This document shows, in pieces, positions 26,879-36,595 of a DNA stretch of 64,000 nucleotides. The notes beneath the pieces were generated by a model that saw nothing but the letters and a program-made list of their open reading frames with translations, was not told the DNA's origin and ran no database searches. The DNA is from Sphingobacterium sp. lm-10 (GTDB lineage Bacteria > Bacteroidota > Bacteroidia > Sphingobacteriales > Sphingobacteriaceae), in NCBI RefSeq assembly GCF_023554555.1, contig NZ_JAMJWC010000002.1, forward strand, positions 868,001 to 932,000, in the 5' to 3' direction. Every line of letters starts with the position of its first letter. Position 1 is the stretch's first letter. The translations under genes were made by a program, and so were the position numbers.

Positions 26879-28795
26879 TCAAAGCTTAATAAGATAAGTG
26901 CCTTTCATGGAATTAATTTTTACGTCTTTTGACGCACTATATTCAAAAAATATTTCTTGAATTTGTAAGGTGACTTCCATACCGTCTGCTTGTTGTGTCA
27001 GCCTTAGTGCGGACAAAGGAATGACCAGTCGTTTTTCCAAACTTCGAGAAGACACCTTGTCTTCATATTTTTTCAGATATTGTTCGCTTTCCAAACACTG
27101 TTTTATGAAGTCGCTAATCGCGAATCTGAAATCCTTTTCTCCTAAATGAAGTGTTATCTCTTGATATGCACCAGTTCTAGTTTGGTAATACGTGATATTT
27201 GGGAGCGTATCCACTCCAGTGGAGTCAACATAGGGTTGTAGCTCTACCGCATAATTATAGCCTACGACATCTATGGCCGAGGAAGTTGATTTGAAATAAT
27301 AATTGAGCTTAAGCTCTTCCGCATATTGTGCGTTGAATTGCCAACGATTAGAAAATTCAGTTAGATGAAGATGTTGCTGTATCCTGTTGGTTATCTGCGT
27401 TCTTGCACTACGGTAATTATTCGTGCTATTTGCGGTTAGATTTCCATCTTTCTTTATCGTATCCAGTTGTTGTTCTATGTCTATCGTCAGAATGGATTGC
27501 AGCACTTCAGGATGATAATTATATAAAATATAATTGAGCGAGCTGGCCATGCGTATGGCTGTAGCGGCATCTATACTATCTTCGGCCACCGGTTGTAAAA
27601 ATCCATTTTTTACCAATCCTTCTTTTTCAAACAAGTTCATCAAGATGCTTTTTTGAGAAGCTAGACTCACCGATAGGGCACTTTGTGGCCCATAATTGAT
27701 AAGCAGTACAACTGCAAAAAGAGATATGGGGATCGCTTTAATAGTGGTACGTTGAAAGGCAAGGAAATAAATAATCTGGAACAGTAACCAGGCAGCGATC
27801 GCTATCAGAAAGTAGCGCTGATACGTAATGCCATAGGTGTCGACCCGTTTCAAAATTGCCAACATCAGCAAGATAAAAAGGGGGATCAAGAAAACATAAA
27901 AATACTTGCTATAAGACCTAATCCAGGCATTTTCCTGATTATCTCTGATAGGAAAGGTCAATAATAAACTCAAAATTCCGATGCTTGCATAACCCAATAT
28001 CAATGCGGAGACCAAACCATTCGGCAATTGCCACTGTGTTAGAATTTTTAGTTCATATATCAATAGGATCACTAAGTAGACAAATGCTAAGGGAATAAGC
28101 ACATATTGACTGAAATACTTTAGTCCTTTCGGATAATCTCTGGTTAGAAGCGATCCGTCCAGCCGTTTTGGTACACCAGCCAGAAAATACAGGGGAAAGA
28201 ATACCGTGAAGATAAGTACCCAAATATATCGAAGATATACCCAGTCCATTTCAATCAACAACTCGTTGACTGTAGCAAATGCAGCACTCAGGCCTGCACC
28301 TAGTACAACGCTATAAAGCGCGCCAGTAAGCAAGCGCAAGATTAATACCTTATTGAAGTGCCACCATGCCATCGTATCACCATCCTTGAAATAGGCGGCA
28401 AAAGACACGAGCAAAATGGAGGCAATAAAAAGTAGTGAAAAATGCACCACATCTTGCGGATATACCTCAGGATTTAACAGAAAAAAGAACAACAAACTGC
28501 TCAGTGCGACACACAGCTTAACTGCCCAAAACGGCTTCCAGGAATACGTCTCTTTTTTTGCAAGCACCAAGGAAATGGAAAGGTTTAAAGGAAATGCAAT
28601 CGCAGCAAGCATCAACAGACGGATCCACCAAATTTCGCTGCCAGAGTTAAGCACCTCATCCCTCACTAACTGCAATGCAGCAAATGAGCCAGTCAAAGCA
28701 TAGATGCATTCAGCAGGAAAGCGCTTTATCGAAAGCATTAGTTCAGCAAAAATGCTATGGATACTGGGAAGCTTATTTCTTAGGGAAACTTTCAT
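26879..28795 (-). CDS. DUF4153 polytopic membrane protein
   Basis: 638 residues. The N-terminal two thirds contain about eleven hydrophobic segments, for example around residues 55-75, 90-108, 120-137, 150-170, 182-205, 225-245 and so on to about 395; the last 240 residues are soluble with beta-strand character (VELQPYVDSTG, EITLHLGEKDFRFAISDFIK, RLVIPLSALRLTQQADGMEVTLQ). This layout and the AWWHFNKVLILRLLTGALYS and LYFLAGVPKR segments fit the DUF4153 family of Bacteroidota. No known function. No operon partners; convergent with the small membrane-protein gene upstream. Confidence 0.8.
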   Translation of the reverse strand: MKVSLRNKLPSIHSIFAELMLSIKRFPAECIYALTGSFAALQLVRDEVLNSGSEIWWIRLLMLAAIAFPLNLSISLVLAKKETYSWKPFWAVKLCVALSSLLFFFLLNPEVYPQDVVHFSLLFIASILLVSFAAYFKDGDTMAWWHFNKVLILRLLTGALYSVVLGAGLSAAFATVNELLIEMDWVYLRYIWVLIFTVFFPLYFLAGVPKRLDGSLLTRDYPKGLKYFSQYVLIPLAFVYLVILLIYELKILTQWQLPNGLVSALILGYASIGILSLLLTFPIRDNQENAWIRSYSKYFYVFLIPLFILLMLAILKRVDTYGITYQRYFLIAIAAWLLFQIIYFLAFQRTTIKAIPISLFAVVLLINYGPQSALSVSLASQKSILMNLFEKEGLVKNGFLQPVAEDSIDAATAIRMASSLNYILYNYHPEVLQSILTIDIEQQLDTIKKDGNLTANSTNNYRSARTQITNRIQQHLHLTEFSNRWQFNAQYAEELKLNYYFKSTSSAIDVVGYNYAVELQPYVDSTGVDTLPNITYYQTRTGAYQEITLHLGEKDFRFAISDFIKQCLESEQYLKKYEDKVSSRSLEKRLVIPLSALRLTQQADGMEVTLQIQEIFFEYSASKDVKINSMKGTYLIKL

Positions 28796-29031
28796 ACTGA
28801 TTGATGTTTAGGTAAAGGTAATCAACTAACTATTTTAAATAGAGGTATTTGTCAGAATAAAATAAATGATTATGCAACATAATCACAGGAGAGATCCACC
28901 TAAAATTAATTCAGGCGCTTCAGGTGTGGTTAGAAAAATGTAGAGATATTTGATTAAAGAATAAAAAATACTTGTCAATTTTTCGGGTGTAGGGAGCCAA
29001 TTCAACAAATAGTTTTGTTAAAAAATAAGGA

Positions 29032-29805
29032 ATGACAAATTATTTAAAATTCAAGGCGTTGCACCATCAAATGAGTCCGCTAATTATGGGGAATGTATGG
29101 GATGTACAAAGTGCGAAAGTTTACGAGCAACTAAAATACCAAGCCATCGGCACCTCAAGTGCTGCTATAGCGCATACGTTGGGTTATGAAGATGGTGAAC
29201 AAATGCCATTTTCGGATCTGCTGTTTATGGTTGAAAGGATCATAAGCAATACCACATTACTACTATCTGTTGATATAGAATCCGGATACGGAAAAACACC
29301 TGCAGAAGTCTGTGATAACATAAAACGACTGTGCAATCTTGGAGTGGTTGGAATTAATATTGAAGATTCCGTCATGGAAAAAGGTGAAAGGAATTTGAAA
29401 AATAAAAGCGAGTTCTTTCATTTTCTTGAAATACTGCTGAGAGAATTGAATAAACAAAAAGTCTCTGTTTTTATCAATGTACGATGTGATGCATTTCTAT
29501 TGCAGCTACCCAACGCATTGGAGGAAAGTTGTAATAGAATAGAGCTATATCAGCGCCTGCCAATCGATGGCATTTTTTTGCCATGTATTACGGCTATGGA
29601 AGATATAAAACAAATTGTAGCGAAAACAAATCTCCCATTAAATGTAATGTGTATGCCAGAGCTTGCGGATTTTGAAACACTCTCTGCATATAGTGTTAAA
29701 CGAATCAGCATAGGAAATTTTGTATATTGTTATAGTCATAATATGTTAGTGTCTATTTCTAACTCCATATTGGAAGCACAATCTTTTAAAACATTATGGA
29801 ATTAA
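29032..29805 (+). CDS. isocitrate lyase/PEP-mutase-superfamily protein
   Basis: A 257-residue TIM-barrel protein. The family core is visible as MGNVWDVQSAKVYEQL, the metal-site strand SVDIESGYGKTPAEV and GVVGINIEDSVMEK, which correspond to DIDSGYG/IEDQ of phosphoenolpyruvate mutase-like enzymes. The KKCGH (isocitrate lyase) and PEP-mutase lid motifs are absent: here the loop reads EKGERNLKNKSEF. So it is probably a lyase of a small 2-hydroxy or oxo acid or of unknown specificity. It overlaps the Ada gene by 10 bp and the two are surely co-transcribed. Confidence 0.84.
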   Translation: MTNYLKFKALHHQMSPLIMGNVWDVQSAKVYEQLKYQAIGTSSAAIAHTLGYEDGEQMPFSDLLFMVERIISNTTLLLSVDIESGYGKTPAEVCDNIKRLCNLGVVGINIEDSVMEKGERNLKNKSEFFHFLEILLRELNKQKVSVFINVRCDAFLLQLPNALEESCNRIELYQRLPIDGIFLPCITAMEDIKQIVAKTNLPLNVMCMPELADFETLSAYSVKRISIGNFVYCYSHNMLVSISNSILEAQSFKTLWN

Positions 29806-30860
29806 CTAAAATATTGATGTACAAAGCTATTGTTGAAAAGGACACTTCGTTCGAAGGCGTATTTTTTACCGCCGTAAAAACGACTGGTATATTTTGTCGA
29901 CCTTCTTGTACAGCTCGTAAGCCAAAAATTGAAAATGTTGAATTTTTCGAGACCACAAAGGAGTGTGTTTTAAAAGGGTATAGACCCTGTAAAATATGTG
30001 ATCCGTTAAAAAAGCTCCATGAAACGCCATCGGAAATTCAAGAAATCCTTCAGGAGTTAAGGGACAATCCCGCTTTTAAGTTTAAGGATTATGATATAAG
30101 ACAAAGAGGTATTGATCCCAATAAAATAAGGCGATGGTTTCTCAAAAATCACGGAATTACATTTCAAGCCTATCAAAGAATGTTCAAAATCAATTCAGCT
30201 TTCAAGAGAATTCAGGATGGTGATCGTGTTACCAATACTGCTTACGAAATGGGATATGAATCGTTGAGCGGTTTTGGCGAATCATTTAAAAATATCTTTG
30301 GGGTGTCGCCCATTAAGGGAAAGCAACAATCTGTAATTGATCTCAAAAGAATCGAAACCCCACTAGGAACGATGGTTGCTTGCGCATCCAGTCAAGGTCT
30401 TTGTTTATTGGAATTTACGGATAGAAGAATGCTTGAAACCGAACTAAAATCAATCTCCCGACTACTTAATGCGACCATTATTCAAGGGCATAATCCGTTT
30501 TTTGAACAGTTAGAAATGGAATTGGATGAATATTTTGAAGGGAGGAGAACCGAGTTCAGTGTACCATTGCACACGCCGGGAACAGCATTCCAAAATAAGG
30601 TTTGGACTTCTTTAAGAGCTATATCTTACGGATCCACGAAATCTTACAAAGCACAGGCTGAGTCTATAAAAAATCCTGAAAGTGTCAGAGCCGTTGCCAA
30701 TGCAAATGGGATGAATAGAATTGCCATCCTTATTCCCTGTCACAGAGTAATTGGATCAGATGGCAGATTAACTGGATATGGCGGTGGCGTATGGCGCAAA
30801 AAGTATTTATTGGAACTGGAGCAAAAATATAGAAATGAAATCACTCCAAGAACGTCATGA
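29796..30860 (+). CDS. ada: bifunctional Ada-type methylated-DNA--protein methyltransferase and regulator
   Basis: 354 residues with three parts: an N-terminal Ada zinc domain (C34 and C38 in GIFCRPSC and C65, C68 in RPCKICD, equivalent to C38, C42, C69 and C72 of E. coli Ada), an AraC-type helix-turn-helix (about 80-180) and a C-terminal O6-alkylguanine methyltransferase with the acceptor C314 in LIPCHRVIGS. It both repairs alkyl-DNA lesions and, when methylated at the N-terminal Cys, activates transcription. It overlaps the upstream PEP-mutase-like gene by 10 bp; that gene is thus likely part of the adaptive response. Start at 29796; a second Met lies seven codons on. Confidence 0.93.
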   Translation: MELTKILMYKAIVEKDTSFEGVFFTAVKTTGIFCRPSCTARKPKIENVEFFETTKECVLKGYRPCKICDPLKKLHETPSEIQEILQELRDNPAFKFKDYDIRQRGIDPNKIRRWFLKNHGITFQAYQRMFKINSAFKRIQDGDRVTNTAYEMGYESLSGFGESFKNIFGVSPIKGKQQSVIDLKRIETPLGTMVACASSQGLCLLEFTDRRMLETELKSISRLLNATIIQGHNPFFEQLEMELDEYFEGRRTEFSVPLHTPGTAFQNKVWTSLRAISYGSTKSYKAQAESIKNPESVRAVANANGMNRIAILIPCHRVIGSDGRLTGYGGGVWRKKYLLELEQKYRNEITPRTS

Positions 30861-31216
30861 TAAGGTTAGAATAGAGCGATTCCAAATACTGATCTTTAAG
30901 GCAATTTCTTTAATTCCAAAAAGTCAAAAAACACTATGTAATAATTTTAAGCATTTTTTTGATAAAATATAATCTTCAAAAATACCCGATTGATAAATGA
31001 AAAGAAATTATATATCTAATAAGATGAAATTTATTATTTTTATAGCGTAATACGCCATTTTGACAACAGAGTTATGGCCAAACATACCATCGAAAATTCT
31101 GGCGACGATACTTTACGAAGACCCTCGGTATTGGCGGATGCTAAAACAGTAAGGTTAACGCTCACTATTTTTAGGATTAAATAGAGAAGTTTTTAAAGAT
31201 CTAAAATATATTGGAA
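30861..31216. other. intergenic stretch, nothing clear
   Basis: About 356 bp. A 36-codon open frame with ATG at 31074 (MAKHTIENSGDD...) is present but shows no recognised similarity or conserved signal; I do not call it a gene. No promoter, RNA gene or repeat could be identified. Confidence 0.4.
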
Positions 31217-32725
31217 ATGAAACAGATGTCAATTACACTCGCTTTTTTGGCTATTTGCATGATTAGTTATGCACAAGATGCCAATGTATTTATTACGGGA
31301 AAGATAGTAGGTGTACCAGCAGACGAGTTACTATATCTCTCTACTTTTGGAAGTTCGTTTCGAGATTCGACCAAGCAAGATGAAAATGGTTTTAAGTTCG
31401 CTATCCACATTCCTGAAGGGGAAGGCCAATTTTATATTTTGCAAATCGGAAAGGATGTTCAGGAAAGCGGCAAAACAACCTTTCTTTTTTTAGAAAGAGG
31501 TAAACTGAGGATAAATAGTCGATCTGCCAGTTTTCATGGCGCTAAATTTTCCGGAGGCAAGTTGGCTGAATATTATAATAAGTTTCAAAGCAGGCCTCAA
31601 GATGGAGAAGCTGAGCAACTGTATTCTGAATTGCGAACTGCCAGAGAGCAAGGTGACAGTGAGCAAATCAATCTTCTTCAGGCAGAAATTGATCGCTTAA
31701 ACAGAGCGCAGAAGGAGCGAGATAAAGCGTTCGTTTTAGATAATAAAAATAGTCCTCTGGTGGTTTATCCCATTTTTTTCAGTTTGCGCAGGCAAAGCAA
31801 TTTTGAAGAATTGGATGCTCTTATCTCACAGTTGTCTCCCAGGGCTAAAAATAATATCCCCATCAAACAAATTGAATACAGTATCAATACGGATAAATTA
31901 ACTGGTATAGGCCGTGTCGCGCCTGCATTTTCGCAAAAGGATACGGCGGGTCGCGAGGTTTCACTGCAAGATTTTAGGGGAAAATATGTGCTTATTGACT
32001 TTTGGGCAAGTTGGTGTGTACCCTGTCGAATGGAAAATCCAAATTTGGTAACGGCATTCCAACAATATAAGAATAGCAATTTTACGGTATTAGGTATATC
32101 ATTCGATGGACCAGGTATAAGCGACCCTTGGAGGCTAGCTATACATGATGATAACCTAAACTGGACGCAGCTTTCTGATCTTCACGGATGGAATAACCAG
32201 GTGGGCAAAGTGTACGATATTCGATCTATTCCATCCAATTTGTTGATAGATCCCGACGGTGTTATTATTGCGAAGAATTTAAAAGGGAAATTCCTCGAAG
32301 AAAAACTGCACGAAATTTTAGGCCCACCTGAACTGGATGCGGATACCTACGTCATTAAGGGGGAGGTTATAAACGATCTGAACTATAACTTCTTTCATGT
32401 TAACTATCTCGACGAACATGATAAGATGGTTCAGGATAGCGTAAAGATGTTTAGAGGCGTATTTAGCTATGTGGGGAATATTAAATCCCAAACTCAGGTA
32501 GAGGCTTATTTTAGCAATGAAGCCGGAGAAGGGGTAGGGTCATTGAGCGAACATCTGAACTTCTACATACAGCCGGGAATAATCACATTGCAAGGTAATA
32601 CGCACACACCTAGCGAAATGAATGTCGTATTAGTTCCAGCTGAAGGATCTTTGGAACAGGTAACCACTAACGGATTTAACACACAAAAACAAAAGGAGCG
32701 TTTAGGAACATATCTTCACAAGTAA
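31217..32725 (+). CDS. thioredoxin-fold TlpA/ResA-type protein with DUF4369 at both ends
   Basis: 502 residues from the ATG at 31217 (an in-frame TTG is 6 bp upstream). Signal peptide about 1-20, so periplasmic. Domains: N-terminal beta domain resembling DUF4369 (about 25-115), a helical charged linker (EQLYSELRTAREQGDSEQ, about 130-170), then a TlpA-like thioredoxin domain with the active site C267-V-P-C270 in DFWASWCVPCRMENPNL and the cis-Pro region RSIPSNLLIDPDG. The C-terminal 125 residues (VIKGEVINDLNYNFFHVNYL) look like a second DUF4369-type domain. Likely a disulfide oxidoreductase of unknown client. It stands alone in the accessory region. Confidence 0.87.
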   Translation: MKQMSITLAFLAICMISYAQDANVFITGKIVGVPADELLYLSTFGSSFRDSTKQDENGFKFAIHIPEGEGQFYILQIGKDVQESGKTTFLFLERGKLRINSRSASFHGAKFSGGKLAEYYNKFQSRPQDGEAEQLYSELRTAREQGDSEQINLLQAEIDRLNRAQKERDKAFVLDNKNSPLVVYPIFFSLRRQSNFEELDALISQLSPRAKNNIPIKQIEYSINTDKLTGIGRVAPAFSQKDTAGREVSLQDFRGKYVLIDFWASWCVPCRMENPNLVTAFQQYKNSNFTVLGISFDGPGISDPWRLAIHDDNLNWTQLSDLHGWNNQVGKVYDIRSIPSNLLIDPDGVIIAKNLKGKFLEEKLHEILGPPELDADTYVIKGEVINDLNYNFFHVNYLDEHDKMVQDSVKMFRGVFSYVGNIKSQTQVEAYFSNEAGEGVGSLSEHLNFYIQPGIITLQGNTHTPSEMNVVLVPAEGSLEQVTTNGFNTQKQKERLGTYLHK

Positions 32726-32871
32726 GTGATACTGGAGGTCGCCAAAAGGCTGATGTAAACTGCTCTACAAGGTTTAATAGCTCTGGCGACTTCAGCTACG
32801 CATAGTCTACCTAAATCGCTGATGGAAAAAATAGATTAGTCTTAAAGCTTACCAGGCTTGATGTTCGTAGT

Positions 32872-33240
32872 TTAGATATTTGAAGATTCAAGTTCCAAAA
32901 ATGCTCGAAACCGACTTTGCAAACCTTTATAGGCAGAAATGAGGTTAAGTGCTTCTTCTGTTAAGATAGATCCACCGCCACTCTCTCCACCAATACGTGG
33001 GATGATTACGGGTTTACATGTGTGCTGATTAAGATTATTGATTAGTCCCCAAGCCTTACGATAGGACATTTTCATTTCTAAAGCGGCTTTACTTATCGAG
33101 CCAGTATCTGCTATTCTTTCTAGCAACTCCATTGGTCCCGGACCAAAAAATGGCGTTCCCGACGCAGATGTGATCCAAATTCTTCCACTTATCGAAGGAT
33201 CAACATCTGGATTTAGAAGATTGCTAATAGTTTGCTTCAT
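32872..33240 (-). CDS. ModE N-terminal-type winged-helix regulator without molybdate-binding domain
   Basis: A 122-residue cytosolic DNA-binding protein. Its winged helix resembles the N-terminal domain of ModE: GPGPMELLERIADTGSISKAALEMKMSYRKAW with the second helix and wing GINNLNQHTCKPVIIPRIGGESGGGSILTEEA. The tandem molbindin (TOBE) domains that bind molybdate in E. coli ModE are absent, so sensing, if any, is through another protein or dimer partner. Divergent from the TonB receptor gene at 33476, whose start is preceded by a ModE-box-like sequence (33444-33467). Regulation of that gene by this protein is inferred from position and sequence. Start ATG at 33240. Confidence 0.88.
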   Translation of the reverse strand: MKQTISNLLNPDVDPSISGRIWITSASGTPFFGPGPMELLERIADTGSISKAALEMKMSYRKAWGLINNLNQHTCKPVIIPRIGGESGGGSILTEEALNLISAYKGLQSRFRAFLELESSNI

Positions 33241-33443
33241 ATCCGAAAATTTTGTCTACTCCAAATTTATTAATATTGTTATTGTAAAAGAATTTTCAGG
33301 CTAATTAGTTGAATTTATAACCATTATTACTGAAACGGCGCCGCCCTTAATAATCGAAGAGCTCAATTCTATATCTTTACCGCATCAATCTTATGTAGTG
33401 GTTAGTTGCGTAGTACTTACAAGGATTGATTTTTTTTTTAATT

Positions 33444-33467
33444 CGTTATATATTTAAAAACATATCG
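33444..33467. promoter_or_regulatory. ModE-box-like operator candidate
   Basis: CGTTATAT (33444-33451), 8-nt spacer, ACATATCG (33460-33467). As I recall it, the operator of E. coli modA has CGTTATAT, 8 nt, ACATAACG, so left half and spacing are identical and the right half differs at one base. It lies 8 bp before the TonB receptor start and 204 bp from the divergent ModE-like gene. Within the dyad, six of eight positions pair symmetrically. Confidence 0.6.
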
Positions 33468-33475
33468 ATAATCTT

Positions 33476-35500
33476 ATGACCAAATCATTGCTATGGGCTG
33501 TAATTATGCTATCAGTTGGATTTAAAGGATGGGCTCAAGAGAGTTTAAATACTCCTGGCAAATCGACAGACTCGTTATCCAATGTATTTACCTTAGGTGA
33601 GGTTCAAGTGTTCAAGAATAAGCGAAGTCCCTTATTTAATTCAGTGCCTGCACATCAAATTCAACAATTTGCTAAGAACGATGTGGGTAAGGCCTTGAAT
33701 CTTTTACCTGGGGTAACATTATCACAAATCGGACCTCGCAATGAAGCATTGATACATGTTAGAGGCTTCGATCTTCGCAATGTTCCGGTTTTGATTGATG
33801 GCATACCGGTTTATGTGCCTTACGATGGTTACGTAGACTTAGCCCGATTTACGACATTCGATTTGAGTGATATACAGATATCTAAAGGCTACACACCAGT
33901 TAATTATGGTCCTAACTCGATGGGAGGTGCCATTAATTTGGTAACTAGGCAGCCTGTAAAGGCATTTGAACTCAACGGTGCTAGCGGTTGGCAGACAGGT
34001 GGATTGCGTAGTAATTTAAATATTGGCAGTAATTTAGGTAATTTTTATTTTCAGGCAGGCTTATCAAAATTGAAGCGAAACTTTGTTCCCTTATCCAACG
34101 ATTTTGAGGCTACAGCCTATGAAGATGGCGGTACAAGGGATAATTCTTACAGTGATGATGAAAAAGTAAGTCTGAAAGTAGCCTATCGTCCTACTACTAA
34201 TTCCGAATATGCACTGAGTTACGCTTATCAAAGCGGTGAAAAAGGTACTCCTGTCTATGCAGGTGCAGATTCGTTGAATACACTATTCAGTAGGCCTCGC
34301 TATTGGCAATGGCCAAAATGGGATAAGCAAAGTCTTTATTTTTTATCTAACACCCAGCTAGATAACTCACAATCCGTTCGGACGAGATTGTACTATGATC
34401 AATTTAAGAATATACTGAACTCCTATGACGATGCGACATTCTCAACAATGACCAGACCTTATGCATTTTCCAGTTTATACAACGATCATACTTTAGGAGG
34501 GATTATCGAGTACGATAAGCAGATAGGCCGTATAGATCGACTGGTTACCAGTGTTCAGTACAAACGGGATGTTCATCGCGAGCATAATGTCGGAGAGCCT
34601 GAGCGCGAAATGTCGGATGGAACCTTCAGTATCGGTTTAGAGAACCAATTAGCCATTACCGAAGACTTACTTTTTCTTACCGGATTAAGTTTTAATAACC
34701 GCACCAGCATTAACGCCGAAGATTTCAATGCTCAAACACAGGAAATAATAAACTTTCCAGCAAATAGTAACAATGCATTTAATGTGCAAGGTGCCTTGCA
34801 GTATGATCTGAATGGTAATAATATAATAAGTGTGGCTATAGCGCGCAAAACGCGATTTGCTACCACTAAAGACAGGTATTCATACCGTATGGGTACTGCC
34901 TTGCCCAATGCTGATCTTGCTGCCGAATACGCGATCAATTATGATATTTCGTATAAAGGCTCGTTTGCAGATAATTCGCTTAATCTAGTGGGGTCACTAT
35001 TTCTCAGTGATATTGAAAATACCATTCTAAATGTTCGGAATGTAGCGTTGGCCGCTGATGGTGTTACCTGGTTAAATCAGCTACAAAATGTTGGGCACAC
35101 ACGAAATGCTGGACTCGAAATTGGTGCAGACTACCGCATTGCCACATCTCTGGTTATTGGCGCCAATTATACCTTCATCAATCGAACGAATATTAGTGAA
35201 CCCTCCATTTTCCTAACGGATGTTCCAAGGAATAAATTTTTTGGGTATCTTCAATATGGTTTCAAAGATGTGTTTACGATTCAGGCAAATGCAGAGTCGA
35301 ACTCTGGTCGGTATAGCACGCCTTACGGTGTAATGACCGATCCTTTTACGGTTTTTAATTCTAGAGCTAGTGTGCATCTGTGGCGTTGGTTTTCTCTGGA
35401 AGCCGGGGTAAATAATATTTTTGATGCTAATTATGCACTAACGGAAGGTTATCCGGAAGCAGGACGTAACTATTTTGCCAATATCATGTATAGATTTTAA
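33476..35500 (+). CDS. TonB-dependent outer-membrane receptor
   Basis: 674 residues with signal peptide (cleavage near WAQ-ES). There is no carboxypeptidase-D-like domain; the plug starts at about residue 40 (LGEVQVFKNKRSPLFNSVPAHQ, then GKALNLLPGVTLSQIG, RNEALIHVRGFDLRNVPVLIDG) and the beta-barrel follows, ending in the C-terminal aromatic YFANIMYRF. The ligand is unknown; the setting next to a ModE-type regulator, a diheme protein and a molybdopterin-binding-fold protein suggests a metal oxyanion or a metal complex. The three genes 33476-37111 are almost overlapping (gaps 1 and 2 bp) and hence an operon. Confidence 0.93.
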   Translation: MTKSLLWAVIMLSVGFKGWAQESLNTPGKSTDSLSNVFTLGEVQVFKNKRSPLFNSVPAHQIQQFAKNDVGKALNLLPGVTLSQIGPRNEALIHVRGFDLRNVPVLIDGIPVYVPYDGYVDLARFTTFDLSDIQISKGYTPVNYGPNSMGGAINLVTRQPVKAFELNGASGWQTGGLRSNLNIGSNLGNFYFQAGLSKLKRNFVPLSNDFEATAYEDGGTRDNSYSDDEKVSLKVAYRPTTNSEYALSYAYQSGEKGTPVYAGADSLNTLFSRPRYWQWPKWDKQSLYFLSNTQLDNSQSVRTRLYYDQFKNILNSYDDATFSTMTRPYAFSSLYNDHTLGGIIEYDKQIGRIDRLVTSVQYKRDVHREHNVGEPEREMSDGTFSIGLENQLAITEDLLFLTGLSFNNRTSINAEDFNAQTQEIINFPANSNNAFNVQGALQYDLNGNNIISVAIARKTRFATTKDRYSYRMGTALPNADLAAEYAINYDISYKGSFADNSLNLVGSLFLSDIENTILNVRNVALAADGVTWLNQLQNVGHTRNAGLEIGADYRIATSLVIGANYTFINRTNISEPSIFLTDVPRNKFFGYLQYGFKDVFTIQANAESNSGRYSTPYGVMTDPFTVFNSRASVHLWRWFSLEAGVNNIFDANYALTEGYPEAGRNYFANIMYRF

Positions 35501-35501
35501 C

Positions 35502-36593
35502 ATGACATCGTCTAAGTACCTATATGCATTGCTATGGCTCGCTATGGTCGCATTATGTGTGGTGGGTAGCTCATCTATTGAATTGAAGCCTAGCTCTTAT
35601 CCATTAGAAGTGCCGTATGGTTTTGGCGCGCGCTATAAAATTCCGGATGATAATCCGTTAACGGTGGAAGGGGTTGCATTAGGTCGGATGCTGTTTTATG
35701 AAACCGCGCTGTCTGCAAACGGCAGGCTCTCTTGTGGTAGTTGTCATCGTCAAGAACTAGCTTTTACAGATGGGGAGGACTTTAGTGTGGGGGCAAGCGG
35801 GATTAAACAACAGAGAAATACCATGTCTTTAGTTAATTTATTGTGGGTAAATAATTTTTTTTGGGATGGCAGAGCGCAAGGGTTAGAACAACAATCGTTA
35901 GAGCCCTTAACCAATGTGCATGAGATGGCTCAATCTATGACCGAGTCTGTTAGAAAACTTGAACAGATAACCATGTACAAATATGCTTTTAAAGCAGCTT
36001 TTGGTGATAGTTCAATAACTGCCAAGCGGATTCAAATGGGCCTGGCCCAATTTCAACGCACATTGATATCGTCAAATTCCGATTATGACAAATACCTGCT
36101 TGGAGAATATGTTCCGACCGAATCCGAGCGAAATGGGATTGCATTATTTTACGGAACAAACAGGTCTAAAGGGGTTTTACGTAGTGCAGGATGTAGCCAC
36201 TGCCATGGCGGAGTAAAAACCTATGCAGAGCTATTTATGAATAATGGTTTGGATAGTATCTACTATGATCAAGGGCGCGAAATGGTAACGGGTAGGCAAG
36301 GCGACCGGGGGCGGTTTCGTGTAGTAACATTGCGAAATATTGCTGTTACAGGGCCTTACATGCATGATGCTCGGTTCGAAAGTTTGGAGGATGTATTGGA
36401 TCATTATAGTGATCACTTAATAACTGGGCATGGTATAAGCCCTTTTCTGGAAAATAGGATGGGAACATCTGGTCAGCATAATAGGCTGACTGTACAAGAA
36501 AAAAAAGATATTATCTCGTTTCTACATATGCTCACTGATACGACGTTTTTGCGGGATGAACGTTTTTCTAATCCTTTTTTAAAAATATTATAA
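35502..36593 (+). CDS. diheme protein of the bacterial cytochrome c peroxidase/MauG superfamily
   Basis: 363 residues from the ATG at 35502 (1 bp after the receptor stop), signal-anchor or signal peptide at 5-24. Two c-type heme sites: C78-G-S-C81-H82 and C231-S-H-C234-H235. The conserved FFWDGR segment places a Trp (W121) where MauG and MbnH have their inter-heme Trp, and GPYMHDARFES near residue 295 matches the family. It is a periplasmic or membrane-anchored redox enzyme. In contrast to the two MbnH-type enzymes further downstream, no MbnP gene is adjacent; its partner may be the receptor or the protein encoded next. Confidence 0.9.
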   Translation: MTSSKYLYALLWLAMVALCVVGSSSIELKPSSYPLEVPYGFGARYKIPDDNPLTVEGVALGRMLFYETALSANGRLSCGSCHRQELAFTDGEDFSVGASGIKQQRNTMSLVNLLWVNNFFWDGRAQGLEQQSLEPLTNVHEMAQSMTESVRKLEQITMYKYAFKAAFGDSSITAKRIQMGLAQFQRTLISSNSDYDKYLLGEYVPTESERNGIALFYGTNRSKGVLRSAGCSHCHGGVKTYAELFMNNGLDSIYYDQGREMVTGRQGDRGRFRVVTLRNIAVTGPYMHDARFESLEDVLDHYSDHLITGHGISPFLENRMGTSGQHNRLTVQEKKDIISFLHMLTDTTFLRDERFSNPFLKIL

Positions 36594-36595
36594 TT

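Noticed and set aside
22566..33000. Intact integrative or mobile element
   Set aside because: No integrase, transposase, relaxase or clear terminal repeats are seen; only tRNA-end scars and accessory-like genes.
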